64,000 bases of DNA. It comes from an uncultured SAR116 cluster alpha proteobacterium (GTDB taxonomy: Bacteria; Pseudomonadota; Alphaproteobacteria; Puniceispirillales; Marisalimonadaceae). A program made the translations under genes and the position numbers. This document shows positions 30,335-39,562 of the stretch, in pieces. Numbering within the stretch: position 1 is the stretch's first letter; every line of letters begins with the position of its first letter. Under the pieces are notes generated by a model, which did not search any database, was not told the DNA's origin, and worked only from the letters and a program-made list of their open reading frames with translations. Location: contig CACMZO010000001.1 of assembly GCA_902618195.1 (NCBI GenBank), positions 1 through 64,000 on the forward strand, in the 5' to 3' direction.

Positions 30335-31544
30335 GAGTTATTAAATAAGCAATAAATATAAGTGAAGCTAATGCAATTATTGCATTAACCCTTATAACTT
30401 GTTCAACGCCAATTAAATTAATTATAAAAGATATGATTATCATGCCTATTGGAGCTAAACCTATACATGTTACTAATATTCCAAAATTATAACCCCTTTT
30501 ACCTTTTTCTGTAGATCTGTAAGTTAAAGCTCCTTGCATAGTACTAAAACCAGATAAGCACATTCCACCTAAACATAAAAATAGAAAACCAATAATTAAT
30601 GAACTACTTACAGAAAACAAAAGCATTCCTACAAAAAAACCTATACAACCAATTAGAAAAAAAATTGATAATCTTTTTTGAGGTGAAATTTTGGCAATAA
30701 TTAAAGCACCAATTAATGCGCCCACACCTTCAGATGAAGCTAAAAATCCAATTTCTGCCTCACTTAAATTTAAAATATTTTTACCATACACAGGTATTAA
30801 AGAAATAAGAGGAAATCCAAAAAGATTAAATACTAAGGTTACAATTAATAATAATTTAAGATTAATATCTTTGAAGGCATCAAAGATTATGTTTTTTAGA
30901 CTTTTGAAAACTGAAATAAATTCATAAAGAATATCTTTTTTTGATTTTGATGAAGCATTTAAGTTTATACTAATCTTTTCAAAACATATTATTAAGCTTA
31001 AAGCTAAAAAATATAAACTTGATATTATTAATAATAAACCCTCTAAATCAATTGCAACATATAAAAAGCCAGCCAACAGTGGGCCAATCAATCGTGTTGA
31101 ATTATTAGATAAAGTTTCCATCGCTAATGAAGTACTTAAAAGTTTTTCAGTAATATTCTCTGTTATCATTCTGCGCCTAACTGCTAAATCAATAACCCAT
31201 GTGGTTCCATTTATAAATGCTAATAAAAGAGTAAAAAATAAGTTAAAATAATCAAAATTTTTCAGAAATACACATATTAATGTAAAAGAAAAAGATAAGG
31301 AATATAAAAATCTAACAATCAAGATAGGAGAAATTTTTTCAGAGATAGAGCCAATAATTAAGCCCAGCATGCTCATAGGAAGCATTCTAAATGCAAAAAT
31401 TACGGTAATTAGGTAAGCTAATCCAAAGTCATTCAAAATATATAAACTAAGAGTTAGAAACTCCATAGCTCTTGCAATCCCAGTAAAGCATCCAGCTGTC
31501 CATAAATACCTAAAAGATTGATTTTTAAAACACGAGAGTAGCAT
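30312..31544 (-). CDS. MFS transporter, substrate unknown
   Basis: This 410-residue integral membrane protein has about twelve hydrophobic segments and a cytoplasmic loop near residue 200 that is rich in lysine and serine. It resembles the enterobactin-exporter/MFS_3-like group (FRYLWTAGCFTGIARAMEFL start, then paired six-helix halves). It is not possible to say what it moves. The ATG overlaps the stop of the upstream VOC gene (TAATG), so the two are translationally coupled and may share a pathway. Confidence 0.8.
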   Translation of the reverse strand: MLLSCFKNQSFRYLWTAGCFTGIARAMEFLTLSLYILNDFGLAYLITVIFAFRMLPMSMLGLIIGSISEKISPILIVRFLYSLSFSFTLICVFLKNFDYFNLFFTLLLAFINGTTWVIDLAVRRRMITENITEKLLSTSLAMETLSNNSTRLIGPLLAGFLYVAIDLEGLLLIISSLYFLALSLIICFEKISINLNASSKSKKDILYEFISVFKSLKNIIFDAFKDINLKLLLIVTLVFNLFGFPLISLIPVYGKNILNLSEAEIGFLASSEGVGALIGALIIAKISPQKRLSIFFLIGCIGFFVGMLLFSVSSSLIIGFLFLCLGGMCLSGFSTMQGALTYRSTEKGKRGYNFGILVTCIGLAPIGMIIISFIINLIGVEQVIRVNAIIALASLIFIAYLITQKKFKIF

Positions 31545-31966
31545 TAATTTTTATCGATAAATTGATGAACCTCAACAATATTACCTTCTGGGTCATAAAA
31601 GAAAATTTGATACCATTCTTTAGCAAAAGTTGTCCCATAATCAGCAAATTTAATATTATTTTTATTTAAAATTGTTTTAAATTCTTCAATGTCATCAGTT
31701 CTAAAAGCTATATGTCCTTTTTCGACGGGATTAATATGCTTCTTATTTTTCTCAGCAACGGTAAGATCTTTTTCTGCTAAATGTAATTGTATATTTCCAT
31801 CTGTAACAAATTTAATTTTTCCGTCATAACCCTTATTTTGGTTAGCTTCAGTTCTTGGAAATTGTTGTTCAGGTATGGAATCCAATGTTAAAATATTTTT
31901 ATAAAAATTATTTAATTCTTCAAGATTTTTAGATACCAGATTGATGTGATGAAAAGAAATTTTCAA
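31544..31966 (-). CDS. VOC-family (glyoxalase-fold) protein
   Basis: This 140-residue protein has the vicinal-oxygen-chelate fold: an FHHINLVSKNLEELNNFY first module and a second ending in FFYDPEGNIVEVHQF. Histidine and glutamate in these places (HHI, GHIAFR, VEV) are the usual metal ligands. The start is taken as the TTG at 31966 (KISFHHINL), with GGAGG five bases upstream; an earlier TTG lies inside that ribosome site. Possible activities include lyase, dioxygenase or resistance protein; none can be chosen. Confidence 0.75.
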   Translation of the reverse strand: MKISFHHINLVSKNLEELNNFYKNILTLDSIPEQQFPRTEANQNKGYDGKIKFVTDGNIQLHLAEKDLTVAEKNKKHINPVEKGHIAFRTDDIEEFKTILNKNNIKFADYGTTFAKEWYQIFFYDPEGNIVEVHQFIDKN

Positions 31967-32051
31967 GAGAACCTCCAATTAATTTAGTTGAATACTTTTA
32001 ATTTAAAAAAAAATGTTTAATTTAATATATATATAAAAAGGAATAATTGAT

Positions 32052-33245
32052 ATGCCAGATGAAAATAAATCAATAGAGACTTCAAATTTAGTTCAAGATG
32101 ATACAAATTCGGAAATAAGATCTTCTGTAGCTAAATTATGTCAAGATTTTCAAGGAGAATATTGGAGAAACTTAGATAGAGAACAAGCTTATCCTACAAA
32201 ATTTGTTCAATCGTTAACTGATTCAGGTTTTTTAAGTGTTTTAATACCTGAGCAGTATGGCGGTTCAGGTCTAGGAATAACATCAGCATCAGTCATTCTT
32301 GAAGAAATACATCATCAAGGATGTAATGCAGCAGCATGTCATGCCCAAATGTATACCATGGGAACTGTTTTAAGGCACGGTTCTGATAAACAGAAAAAAA
32401 GTTATTTACCTGAAATAGCTAGTGGAAAATTAAGATTACAAGCGTTTGGTGTAACAGAGCCTACTAGCGGAACGGATACAACCAGTTTAAGAACTACTGC
32501 TACAAAAGATGGTGATGATTATATCATTAATGGACAAAAAATATGGACAAGTAGAGCTGAACATTCAGATCTAATGTTACTTTTGGCAAGAACTAAACCA
32601 CTAAGCGAAGTTTCTAAAAAAACTGATGGCCTGTCTGTATTCTTATTAGATATGCAAAAAGCAAAAAATAATGGTTTAACAATTAAACCAATAAGAACAA
32701 TGATGAACCATTCGACAACTGAAGTTTTTTTCGATAATTTAAGAATACCTGCTGATAATTTGATTGGAGAAGAAAACAAGGGTTTTAGATACATTTTGTC
32801 TGGTATGAATGCAGAAAGAATACTTATTGCAGCCGAGTGTATTGGCGATGCTAAGTGGTTTACTAATAAATCAACACAATATGCAAATGATAGACAAATA
32901 TTTGGAAGATCAATAGGTCAAAATCAAGGGATACAATTTCCAATAGCTAGAGCTTATGCACAAATGAGAGCTGCAGAATTAATGGTGTATCATGCTGCAA
33001 AATTATACGATGATGGTAAACCAATAGGAGAAGAAGCTAACACAGCAAAACTTTTAGCCGCTGATGCTTCTTGGGCGGCTGCGGAAGCTTGTGTTCAAAC
33101 TCATGGTGGTTTTGGTTTTGCAGAAGAGTATGATGTAGAAAGAAAATTTAGAGAAGCTAGATTATATCAAGTTGCTCCAATATCAACTAACCTAATACTA
33201 TCATATATTTCAGAACATGTTTTAGGAATGAAAAGATCATACTAA
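32052..33245 (+). CDS. Acyl-CoA dehydrogenase family protein
   Basis: This 397-residue flavoprotein has the N-terminal helical domain, the FAD/substrate motif AFGVTEPTSGTDTTSLRTTA, and the C-terminal helical domain with QTHGGFGFAEEYDVER. In medium-chain enzymes the catalytic glutamate lies in a YEGT motif; here that place reads VAPIS with no glutamate. E255 in GMNAERILIA matches the alternative base used by isovaleryl- and long-chain acyl-CoA dehydrogenases. The substrate is thus perhaps a branched or unusual acyl-CoA; this is inference. It is a single gene with AAAAAGGA before its ATG. Confidence 0.85.
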   Translation: MPDENKSIETSNLVQDDTNSEIRSSVAKLCQDFQGEYWRNLDREQAYPTKFVQSLTDSGFLSVLIPEQYGGSGLGITSASVILEEIHHQGCNAAACHAQMYTMGTVLRHGSDKQKKSYLPEIASGKLRLQAFGVTEPTSGTDTTSLRTTATKDGDDYIINGQKIWTSRAEHSDLMLLLARTKPLSEVSKKTDGLSVFLLDMQKAKNNGLTIKPIRTMMNHSTTEVFFDNLRIPADNLIGEENKGFRYILSGMNAERILIAAECIGDAKWFTNKSTQYANDRQIFGRSIGQNQGIQFPIARAYAQMRAAELMVYHAAKLYDDGKPIGEEANTAKLLAADASWAAAEACVQTHGGFGFAEEYDVERKFREARLYQVAPISTNLILSYISEHVLGMKRSY

Positions 33246-34259
33246 TTACTTTTTAATTAAATCTTTAATATTCCAATTGAAGATTACAGAAGTATTTATG
33301 TTTGCTAAAAATTGATAACCCTTGGTTTTTTTATTCAAATCTTGTGCCTCATTTATAGTTTTAGGATTATTAGATTGAGCAGATATCTCAATCCAAGATT
33401 CTTTTGAGTCTTTTGATTTTTCTATGAATTTTAATTCTAAAATAAGACCATCTTTAAACTTGTAAGAAATAATATTATTATAATTATTTTTAATTTTATT
33501 TACTTTTCTAACATCGTAAAAATAAAAGGCATCAATTACCTCAGCAACTTGATTTAGCTTTTTTTCGTCAATTTTTAAATCTGGAATATTTTTTAATGAT
33601 AGTTTTTTATCTTTTGATTCAATTTCAAAAATAATTTTTTTTCTTTTAACAGAGATAGTAGAAAGTTTTTCTTGATCCAATTTAAGTAATAAACTGTTAA
33701 ACCAATCTGATTTTCCAGAGGGCATTCTCAATGCCCCTTTTAATAGATACGCTTGATTATCTTTATCATAACGAGCAAATTGACCGCCGCTTATTCCTCC
33801 TACAGTATTATCGATTTTACCTAATAAAATAGATTTGAATATCTTCTGATCTTTAGTAAAAAAAGTTATTTTTGTTGCAGGCTCGTTATCATCATCATTT
33901 TCTTTGAATTTATCAATAGCAACCAAATTTAATTCATTATGTCTTTCAGGATTGTTTGTTTTCTTTTCTTCGATTCTTAATAAAGATAAACTTGTTATGA
34001 AACTTTCCCAAACATTTGCTTTAAAAGGATAGCCAGAAGTTTCAATAAATGAATTATTTTTATTAATTAATTCCATATCAAGATCTCTTCCTGTAATCTT
34101 TATTTTTTGTATTTCATTTAATTTAGACGGAAGATTTTCAATAAAAGTATTACCTCGCTCTGAAAAAAGATTTGAGTCTTTGTTTTTTAATACAGAATAG
34201 GATGCTAATCCAAAGAAAATTGCAGTTACAATTAATAGTTTAGTAAAATTGCTTTTCAT
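33246..34259 (-). CDS. DUF4340 domain-containing protein
   Basis: This 337-residue protein has one N-terminal membrane helix (about residues 7-24) and a periplasmic or lumenal beta-rich domain, as in DUF4340 proteins that accompany GldG-type ABC transporters. Typical traits seen are the signal anchor, an ITGRDLDMEL-like early strand, and the middle part GGQFARYDKDNQAYLLKG. It is the last gene of the four-gene ABC module. Function is unknown; a role as a periplasmic accessory of the transporter is likely from context. Its stop codon touches that of the acyl-CoA dehydrogenase gene. Confidence 0.75.
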   Translation of the reverse strand: MKSNFTKLLIVTAIFFGLASYSVLKNKDSNLFSERGNTFIENLPSKLNEIQKIKITGRDLDMELINKNNSFIETSGYPFKANVWESFITSLSLLRIEEKKTNNPERHNELNLVAIDKFKENDDDNEPATKITFFTKDQKIFKSILLGKIDNTVGGISGGQFARYDKDNQAYLLKGALRMPSGKSDWFNSLLLKLDQEKLSTISVKRKKIIFEIESKDKKLSLKNIPDLKIDEKKLNQVAEVIDAFYFYDVRKVNKIKNNYNNIISYKFKDGLILELKFIEKSKDSKESWIEISAQSNNPKTINEAQDLNKKTKGYQFLANINTSVIFNWNIKDLIKK

Positions 34260-34279
34260 GAAATATAATTCCTTAAATT

Positions 34280-36115
34280 TTAATGTATTATCTTCTTTGG
34301 TTTAGGTCTTCTAATAGCAATTATAAGTGCTAATCCAGCAATTAAAATTGGTATCAAGCCTATATTGATGAACATAATTTTTGTTTTTAAATTATCAACA
34401 TCACTTCTCAACTGAAATTTAACATTTCTAAGTTCAGCTCTTGTAGTCATCATTTCTGATTTAAACCCATCTATTGCTTTAATTGTTTCAGGAGAAATTA
34501 CATCACTTTCATTATCATTTTTCTTAGTAAGACTTTGAATCTTATTTTCCATTTTTTCAAGTTTGGATACTAATTCTCTTTCCTTACTTAAGAACTTTTC
34601 TTCAGCAGATTTTTCTAGTTCAACTATTTTAGTAAATGGTTTCCAAGAAATCCCCTTACCTCTTATTTCAGATAAAAATGACCCACCAATCATGTTTTCA
34701 ACTACATTTAAAACAAAATCACCATTATTTGCAAAAGCAGAAACAATTTCCTGCCCAAGTAAATTTTGTTTTGTCAGCCAATTTCTATCCATTAACATGT
34801 CTGCATCACTTACTATGAGAATATTAGACATTTTAGATGATTTTTTGAGTCCAGTTTTCTTTTTGACACCTTTTGCGAAAGCTGAATTTAGGTTATCTCT
34901 TAACCAACCAGATATTATGATTTTCTTGTTATCAATTTTTAAATCTTTTATTAAATCTCTAGGATCAGATTTTGAATCACCTGCTTTGTCTGAGTCAACT
35001 AAACCAGATAATTCACTAGAAGTAATAAGTGGATCAAATTTTATTCCATCTTTAGGGTTTAAACCACCAGCGTTTGTAAATATTATGTTAGATAGTTGGG
35101 CTAGTACACCGTCATTCTGATTAAGACCCTCATCAGTTACTTGAATCCAAGGGTAGTTTGAAACTTCAACTTCTCGACCTTTAATATTTCTAACAGTTCT
35201 CAGGGCATATTTTTTATCAGCGATAGATTTTTTGTTATTAAAATTAATTCCCCAAGTATCTAATAATTTTTTTAAATCAGAACGAGGATTTAAAGCAGGC
35301 ATTCCAGGATTAATACTCACTTCTGTTTCAGCATAAGGATCTAAAAATATTAATGTTGAACCACCTTTTAACACCCACTGTTCTATCATAAAAAGAGTTT
35401 CATCAGGGTAATATTTTGGGTTAATGAGCATTAAAACTTTTGTATTTTTGGGGAGTTCTGAGGCATTGTCTTTAACAAATTCTACATCAAATAGTGATTT
35501 CATTTGTGTTAAAACTTGCTGTTCAGGTTTTCCTATTCTTGAATTAGCTTCTAAACCAAGATTATCAATGATACTGATTTTTGGTTTTTTTGTTTGTGCT
35601 AATTCAGCTATTAATCTTGTTAAATCATATTCTAAAAATGGTTCTCTTTCAGGAGAAAAAACATTAATATTTTTTTGACCAGTCGTTGAATTTGTGGCAG
35701 CTAATCCAAAATATAGTGGATCATTATTATTCGATCCTCCAAAAGGACTAATACCCATACCTACTGCTCTATCTTCTTGATCAGAAAATGGTTTAGGATC
35801 GATAATTTCTAAAGTAATTTTACCGTCAGACATGTTGGCGTATGAATAAAGTAAAGATTCTACTCTGTTGGCGTAAGTAGATAATTGAGGAGCAATCTCT
35901 ACAAGTGTACTAGACATGAATAGCCTTAAATGAATTGGTTCATCAATATTCTTCAGAAATTTCTTAGTACCTGAGCTTATTGTATAAAGGTTATTTTGTG
36001 TAGTGTCTAAACTAATTCTGTTAAAAGTATTATTTGAAAATATATTTAAACTAAAGAAACAAATGATAGATAAAAATATAGATAATTTTAAAATATTATT
36101 TTTTGAAATTTTCAT
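34280..36115 (-). CDS. GldG-family ABC transporter auxiliary protein
   Basis: The 611-residue protein has a membrane helix near the N terminus (about 9-27), a long extracytoplasmic domain of the GldG/ABC-type uncharacterised family (HLRLFMSSTL, LIFLDPYAE, ILIVSDADMLMDRNW), a coiled-coil segment (about 500-575) and a C-terminal membrane helix (about 583-603) before a basic end. GldG supports gliding in Bacteroidetes, but relatives are widespread in Proteobacteria that do not glide. It starts one base after the permease stop, so the complex subunits are co-expressed. The substrate is unknown. Confidence 0.82.
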   Translation of the reverse strand: MKISKNNILKLSIFLSIICFFSLNIFSNNTFNRISLDTTQNNLYTISSGTKKFLKNIDEPIHLRLFMSSTLVEIAPQLSTYANRVESLLYSYANMSDGKITLEIIDPKPFSDQEDRAVGMGISPFGGSNNNDPLYFGLAATNSTTGQKNINVFSPEREPFLEYDLTRLIAELAQTKKPKISIIDNLGLEANSRIGKPEQQVLTQMKSLFDVEFVKDNASELPKNTKVLMLINPKYYPDETLFMIEQWVLKGGSTLIFLDPYAETEVSINPGMPALNPRSDLKKLLDTWGINFNNKKSIADKKYALRTVRNIKGREVEVSNYPWIQVTDEGLNQNDGVLAQLSNIIFTNAGGLNPKDGIKFDPLITSSELSGLVDSDKAGDSKSDPRDLIKDLKIDNKKIIISGWLRDNLNSAFAKGVKKKTGLKKSSKMSNILIVSDADMLMDRNWLTKQNLLGQEIVSAFANNGDFVLNVVENMIGGSFLSEIRGKGISWKPFTKIVELEKSAEEKFLSKERELVSKLEKMENKIQSLTKKNDNESDVISPETIKAIDGFKSEMMTTRAELRNVKFQLRSDVDNLKTKIMFINIGLIPILIAGLALIIAIRRPKPKKIIH

Positions 36116-36116
36116 G

Positions 36117-36863
36117 TTAATCAGCTTTTTTTAATTGAACTAAAAAGATATTGATAGATATACAAATCATAATCATAGAAATAAAAAAGATAAAAGTTGT
36201 TAAGTCTAGAACTCCATATTGAATTCTCTTAAAATGAGATAAAAAAGAAAAAGACTGGATAACCTCAGTAAACCATAGAGGCGCCCATGATCTAACGCTA
36301 GCCAAAACAAGTCCAAAGCCAGCCATAACCATAATGAAACAGCTGATTGTTGAAACAATAAAGGCTATAACTTGATTTTTTGTTAACATTGAAAGACAAG
36401 ATGTTAAGGATAAAAAACATCCAGCCATTAACCAGCTCCCTAAGTAAGAAATAAAAATAACACCGTTATCAGGTTCACCTAAATAATTTACAGTTATCCA
36501 TATTGGAATTGTCATTATGATGGCTAATAGTGTAAAAAACCAACTAGCTAAAAATTTACCAAGTACTAATTGAGAGTTTCTAACTGGTAATGTCATTAAT
36601 AATTCAATAGTACCAGACTTTCTTTCTTCTGCCCAAAGTCTCATTCCAATTGCAGGCATAAGAATTAAAAAAAGCCATGGATGCCATACAAAAAAAGAAT
36701 TTAAATCAGCTTGTCCTCTCTGAAAAAATTGTCCCATAAAAAAAGTCATTCCTGCTGATAATGCTAAAAATACAAGAAGAAAGATTGAAGCTAAAGGTGT
36801 TCTAAAATAACCAGTAAATTCCCTATTAAAAATGATCATTAATTTTTCAATATAAAGTTTCAT
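36117..36863 (-). CDS. ABC-2 type transporter permease (GldF-like)
   Basis: The 248-residue protein has six hydrophobic segments and the ABC-2 hallmark EERKSGTIELLMTLPV between helices 2 and 3, where the ATPase docks. It lies seven bases after the ATPase gene and directly before the GldG-like gene. Together the three form a GldA/F/G-like exporter; the substrate cannot be deduced. Confidence 0.87.
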   Translation of the reverse strand: MKLYIEKLMIIFNREFTGYFRTPLASIFLLVFLALSAGMTFFMGQFFQRGQADLNSFFVWHPWLFLILMPAIGMRLWAEERKSGTIELLMTLPVRNSQLVLGKFLASWFFTLLAIIMTIPIWITVNYLGEPDNGVIFISYLGSWLMAGCFLSLTSCLSMLTKNQVIAFIVSTISCFIMVMAGFGLVLASVRSWAPLWFTEVIQSFSFLSHFKRIQYGVLDLTTFIFFISMIMICISINIFLVQLKKAD

Positions 36864-36870
36864 GATTTTC

Positions 36871-37584
36871 CTATTTTGTGATTTTTCTGAATATTGAATC
36901 TAAATTTTCTTTTTTTTTCTTTAATATGTCTTTTGTCTCTTTATTTAAGAGTACTTTCCCTGAAGAAATTATAATAGTCCTAGAACATACAGCTTCAACT
37001 TCTTCGAGAATATGAGTTGAAATAATAATTCCTTTATTTTTTGAGATTGATTTAATTAGTTTTCTCATTTCAAATTTTTGATTTGGGTCTAATCCATCCG
37101 TTGGCTCATCTAATATCAATATATCAGGATCATGAATTAAAGCTTGTGCAATTCCAACTCTTCTTTTGTACCCTTTAGATAATGTTTCAATTATTTGATT
37201 TTGAACCTCTGAAAGATTTATATCTTTAAGCATTATTTCTAATCTTTTTTCAAGAAGTTCATCTTTTAAACCTCTCATTTTACCAACAAAATATAAAAAT
37301 GATTTAACAGTCATATCTGAATAGGATGGAGCACCTTCTGGTAGATAGCCGATGATAGATTTTGCATTGATTGGATCTTTTGAAAGATCAGTTTTTTTAA
37401 TTTCAATTGATCCAGAATCAGCTTCAAGAAATCCAGTAAGCATTTTCATTGTTGTCGATTTGCCGGCGCCGTTTGGTCCTAGAAAACCGATAACCTCTCC
37501 AACATTTAGTGAAATGCTAATATCTGAAACAGCATTAATGTTACCAAATGACTTGTATAAGTTTTTTGCTTCTAATAAGTTCAA
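36871..37584 (-). CDS. ABC transporter ATP-binding protein (GldA-like)
   Basis: The 237-residue ATPase has Walker A GPNGAGKST, the Q-loop in GYLPEGAPSY, the signature LSKGYKRRVGIAQAL, Walker B ILILDEPTDGLDP and the switch histidine in STHILEE. It begins at TTG with GAGGAAA a few bases upstream. It is the first gene of the four-gene operon (ATPase, permease, GldG-like, DUF4340). The ATPase belongs to the CcmA group typical of ABC-2 exporters. Confidence 0.9.
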   Translation of the reverse strand: MNLLEAKNLYKSFGNINAVSDISISLNVGEVIGFLGPNGAGKSTTMKMLTGFLEADSGSIEIKKTDLSKDPINAKSIIGYLPEGAPSYSDMTVKSFLYFVGKMRGLKDELLEKRLEIMLKDINLSEVQNQIIETLSKGYKRRVGIAQALIHDPDILILDEPTDGLDPNQKFEMRKLIKSISKNKGIIISTHILEEVEAVCSRTIIISSGKVLLNKETKDILKKKKENLDSIFRKITK

Positions 37585-37654
37585 TATTTCCTCGATGGAA
37601 TTTCAAATTTATGAAATATTTAATAAAATTTAATTTTTTTTCAAGTTAAATAAA

Positions 37655-39064
37655 TTAAAAATTATCTAAATTTGGGAACTCTGGCTGACCAAATTCTTTT
37701 TCAAGTGCTATTCCTATCTCTATTACCTTGCTATCATTTCCATTAGCACATAAAACCTGTAGACCCACTGGTAAGCAAGTATCACTCTTATAGTCATAAC
37801 AATATTTTTGAATTGGGTAGCTTATACCACATAAGTTAAATAAGTTGCCTGGTTGAGTGTTGGCAGAAGAAAGTAAACTTCTGTCATGAAGTTTTCCGTT
37901 TATTTCACAATCTTCAACCTTCATTGCTCTCATTACTGTAGTTGGAGAAATCAAAGCATCATAATCTTTAAAGAAGTCTGAAGCCATTGTTTCTAATTCT
38001 TTTAATCTATTTTTGAATTTCAAATAGTCTGCCGATTTAACATCTAATCCAACCTTAGCTCTTTTAGCTGTAACAGGATCCATATTATCGCAATTCTCTA
38101 AAAACCTTTTTTCTCCAAAAGCATAGATAATTTCTGATCCTACTATTGGGGGGAAGAGATTAACTCTTTCTAAAGCTTCAGGAATATCTAGTTCAATTAA
38201 GGTGGCCCCTTTTTCTTTCAATTTTTTACAAATTTTTTCATAAGCATTTTGAACTTCCTCATCTAGGTCATTTATGAAAGGTCTACCTAATTTAGCCAAC
38301 TTAAGATTATTAAGATGAACGGGTCCTAAATTTTTTGCTACACCAGATCCATAAGTTTCAAATATAGTTTTAATGTCTTCGAATGATCTTGCTAATGGTC
38401 CTGGAGTGTCAAGTGTAGGAGAAAGTGGAAAAATACCATCAGTAGGCCAAACATCCTTTGTAGTCTTTAAACCAGCTATGCCAGTTAAAGATGCAGGTAT
38501 TCTCACGGATCCCCCGGTATCGGTACCAATTGCAAATGGTACTAAACCAGATGCAACTGCAACTGCAGAGCCACTACTAGATCCACCTGGAATTCTATGA
38601 GTTTCTAAATCCCAGGGGTTCCATGGTGTTCCTCTATGTTTATTTAGGCCAGTTGCTCCCAATGCAAATTCGACTGTATGTGTTTTTCCTATAATAACGC
38701 ATCCTAATTCTTTAAGTCTTTTTACAAGACTCCCTTCTTTACCAGTAATGTCATCGGAATTAACTATAGATCCGTTTGTTGTTGGCATGTCATTTACAGA
38801 ACAAATGTCCTTAATCGCTACTGGCAAACCCATTAGAGGACCTAGGTCAACTCCTGATTTTAATAATTTATCGATAGCGATTGCATTATTAACAGCTTTT
38901 TTTTCATCAATGAAAATGAAAGCATTCAACTTATCATTTACTGCTTTTATTCTATTTAAATAAGACGTTACAATTTGCTCACAATTAATTTCACCTTTTC
39001 TTAATTTTTTAGCAAAAGAATTTATACTTATATTCAAAAGTGGGTCATTAGGTAGGTTAGACAA
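37655..39064 (-). CDS. Amidase signature family enzyme
   Basis: The 469-residue hydrolase has the amidase signature Ser-cisSer-Lys triad: K85 in PVAIKDICSV, the serine-rich loop GGSSSGSAVAVASG (162-166) and nucleophile S186 in TDTGGSVRIP. It could be taken for GatA, but there is no gatB or gatC beside it and the C-terminal part is shorter and different, so an amidase acting on small amides or a related catabolic substrate is more likely. The preceding small hypothetical gene is only 12 bases away, which suggests one transcript. Confidence 0.85.
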   Translation of the reverse strand: MSNLPNDPLLNISINSFAKKLRKGEINCEQIVTSYLNRIKAVNDKLNAFIFIDEKKAVNNAIAIDKLLKSGVDLGPLMGLPVAIKDICSVNDMPTTNGSIVNSDDITGKEGSLVKRLKELGCVIIGKTHTVEFALGATGLNKHRGTPWNPWDLETHRIPGGSSSGSAVAVASGLVPFAIGTDTGGSVRIPASLTGIAGLKTTKDVWPTDGIFPLSPTLDTPGPLARSFEDIKTIFETYGSGVAKNLGPVHLNNLKLAKLGRPFINDLDEEVQNAYEKICKKLKEKGATLIELDIPEALERVNLFPPIVGSEIIYAFGEKRFLENCDNMDPVTAKRAKVGLDVKSADYLKFKNRLKELETMASDFFKDYDALISPTTVMRAMKVEDCEINGKLHDRSLLSSANTQPGNLFNLCGISYPIQKYCYDYKSDTCLPVGLQVLCANGNDSKVIEIGIALEKEFGQPEFPNLDNF

Positions 39065-39076
39065 TTAAATCTCCTT

Positions 39077-39475
39077 TTAATTTTTAAATTGATCTTTCAT
39101 TGATTTAAATATTCCTTTAAGTCTCGGTGAAGTCGTGCAATCCGCTTCAAGAATAACATTTTCTTTCACATCAACAAACATTCCATCATATCTAATGGCT
39201 GGATATTTTGGATTTGCTTTTAGTTGAAGTTTTCTGTCTGACTTTAATCTTAATCTTGCAATCTTATTTCTAAAAGGGACTATTATGTCAGTACCTGGTA
39301 CAGTTACAACAAATGAATCATCGTCTAATGAACACTTGTTATCTAATTTGACAGTTACAGAAATTATTTTAACTTTTTTAAAAACATTTTGTACATTTGG
39401 CATCCCAAACCATATCATTGCAAAAATAAATAATACTCCTAAAATACCAATTAGAATTTTTGCTATCATTTTCAT
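39077..39475 (-). CDS. Hypothetical membrane-anchored protein
   Basis: I do not recognise this 132-residue protein. It has one N-terminal hydrophobic helix (about residues 4-25), then a soluble, mostly beta, basic domain with two cysteines (in NKCSLDD and EADCTTS) that might form a disulfide outside the cytoplasm. A TATAAT on the minus strand at 39489-39484 lies eight bases before the ATG, so the mRNA may have almost no leader, although no good -35 is seen. It runs into the amidase gene after 12 bases. Confidence 0.65.
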   Translation of the reverse strand: MKMIAKILIGILGVLFIFAMIWFGMPNVQNVFKKVKIISVTVKLDNKCSLDDDSFVVTVPGTDIIVPFRNKIARLRLKSDRKLQLKANPKYPAIRYDGMFVDVKENVILEADCTTSPRLKGIFKSMKDQFKN

Positions 39476-39562
39476 TATAATTTATTATACACATAAATGC
39501 GTAAAAAAAATTAATAAACCGTGATTATAAAATAAATTTATATATATTTGAATTAATACATT

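Noticed and set aside
37655-39064. Amidase as GatA of the tRNA amidotransferase
   Set aside because: There is no gatC or gatB next to it, and the C-terminal region does not resemble GatA.
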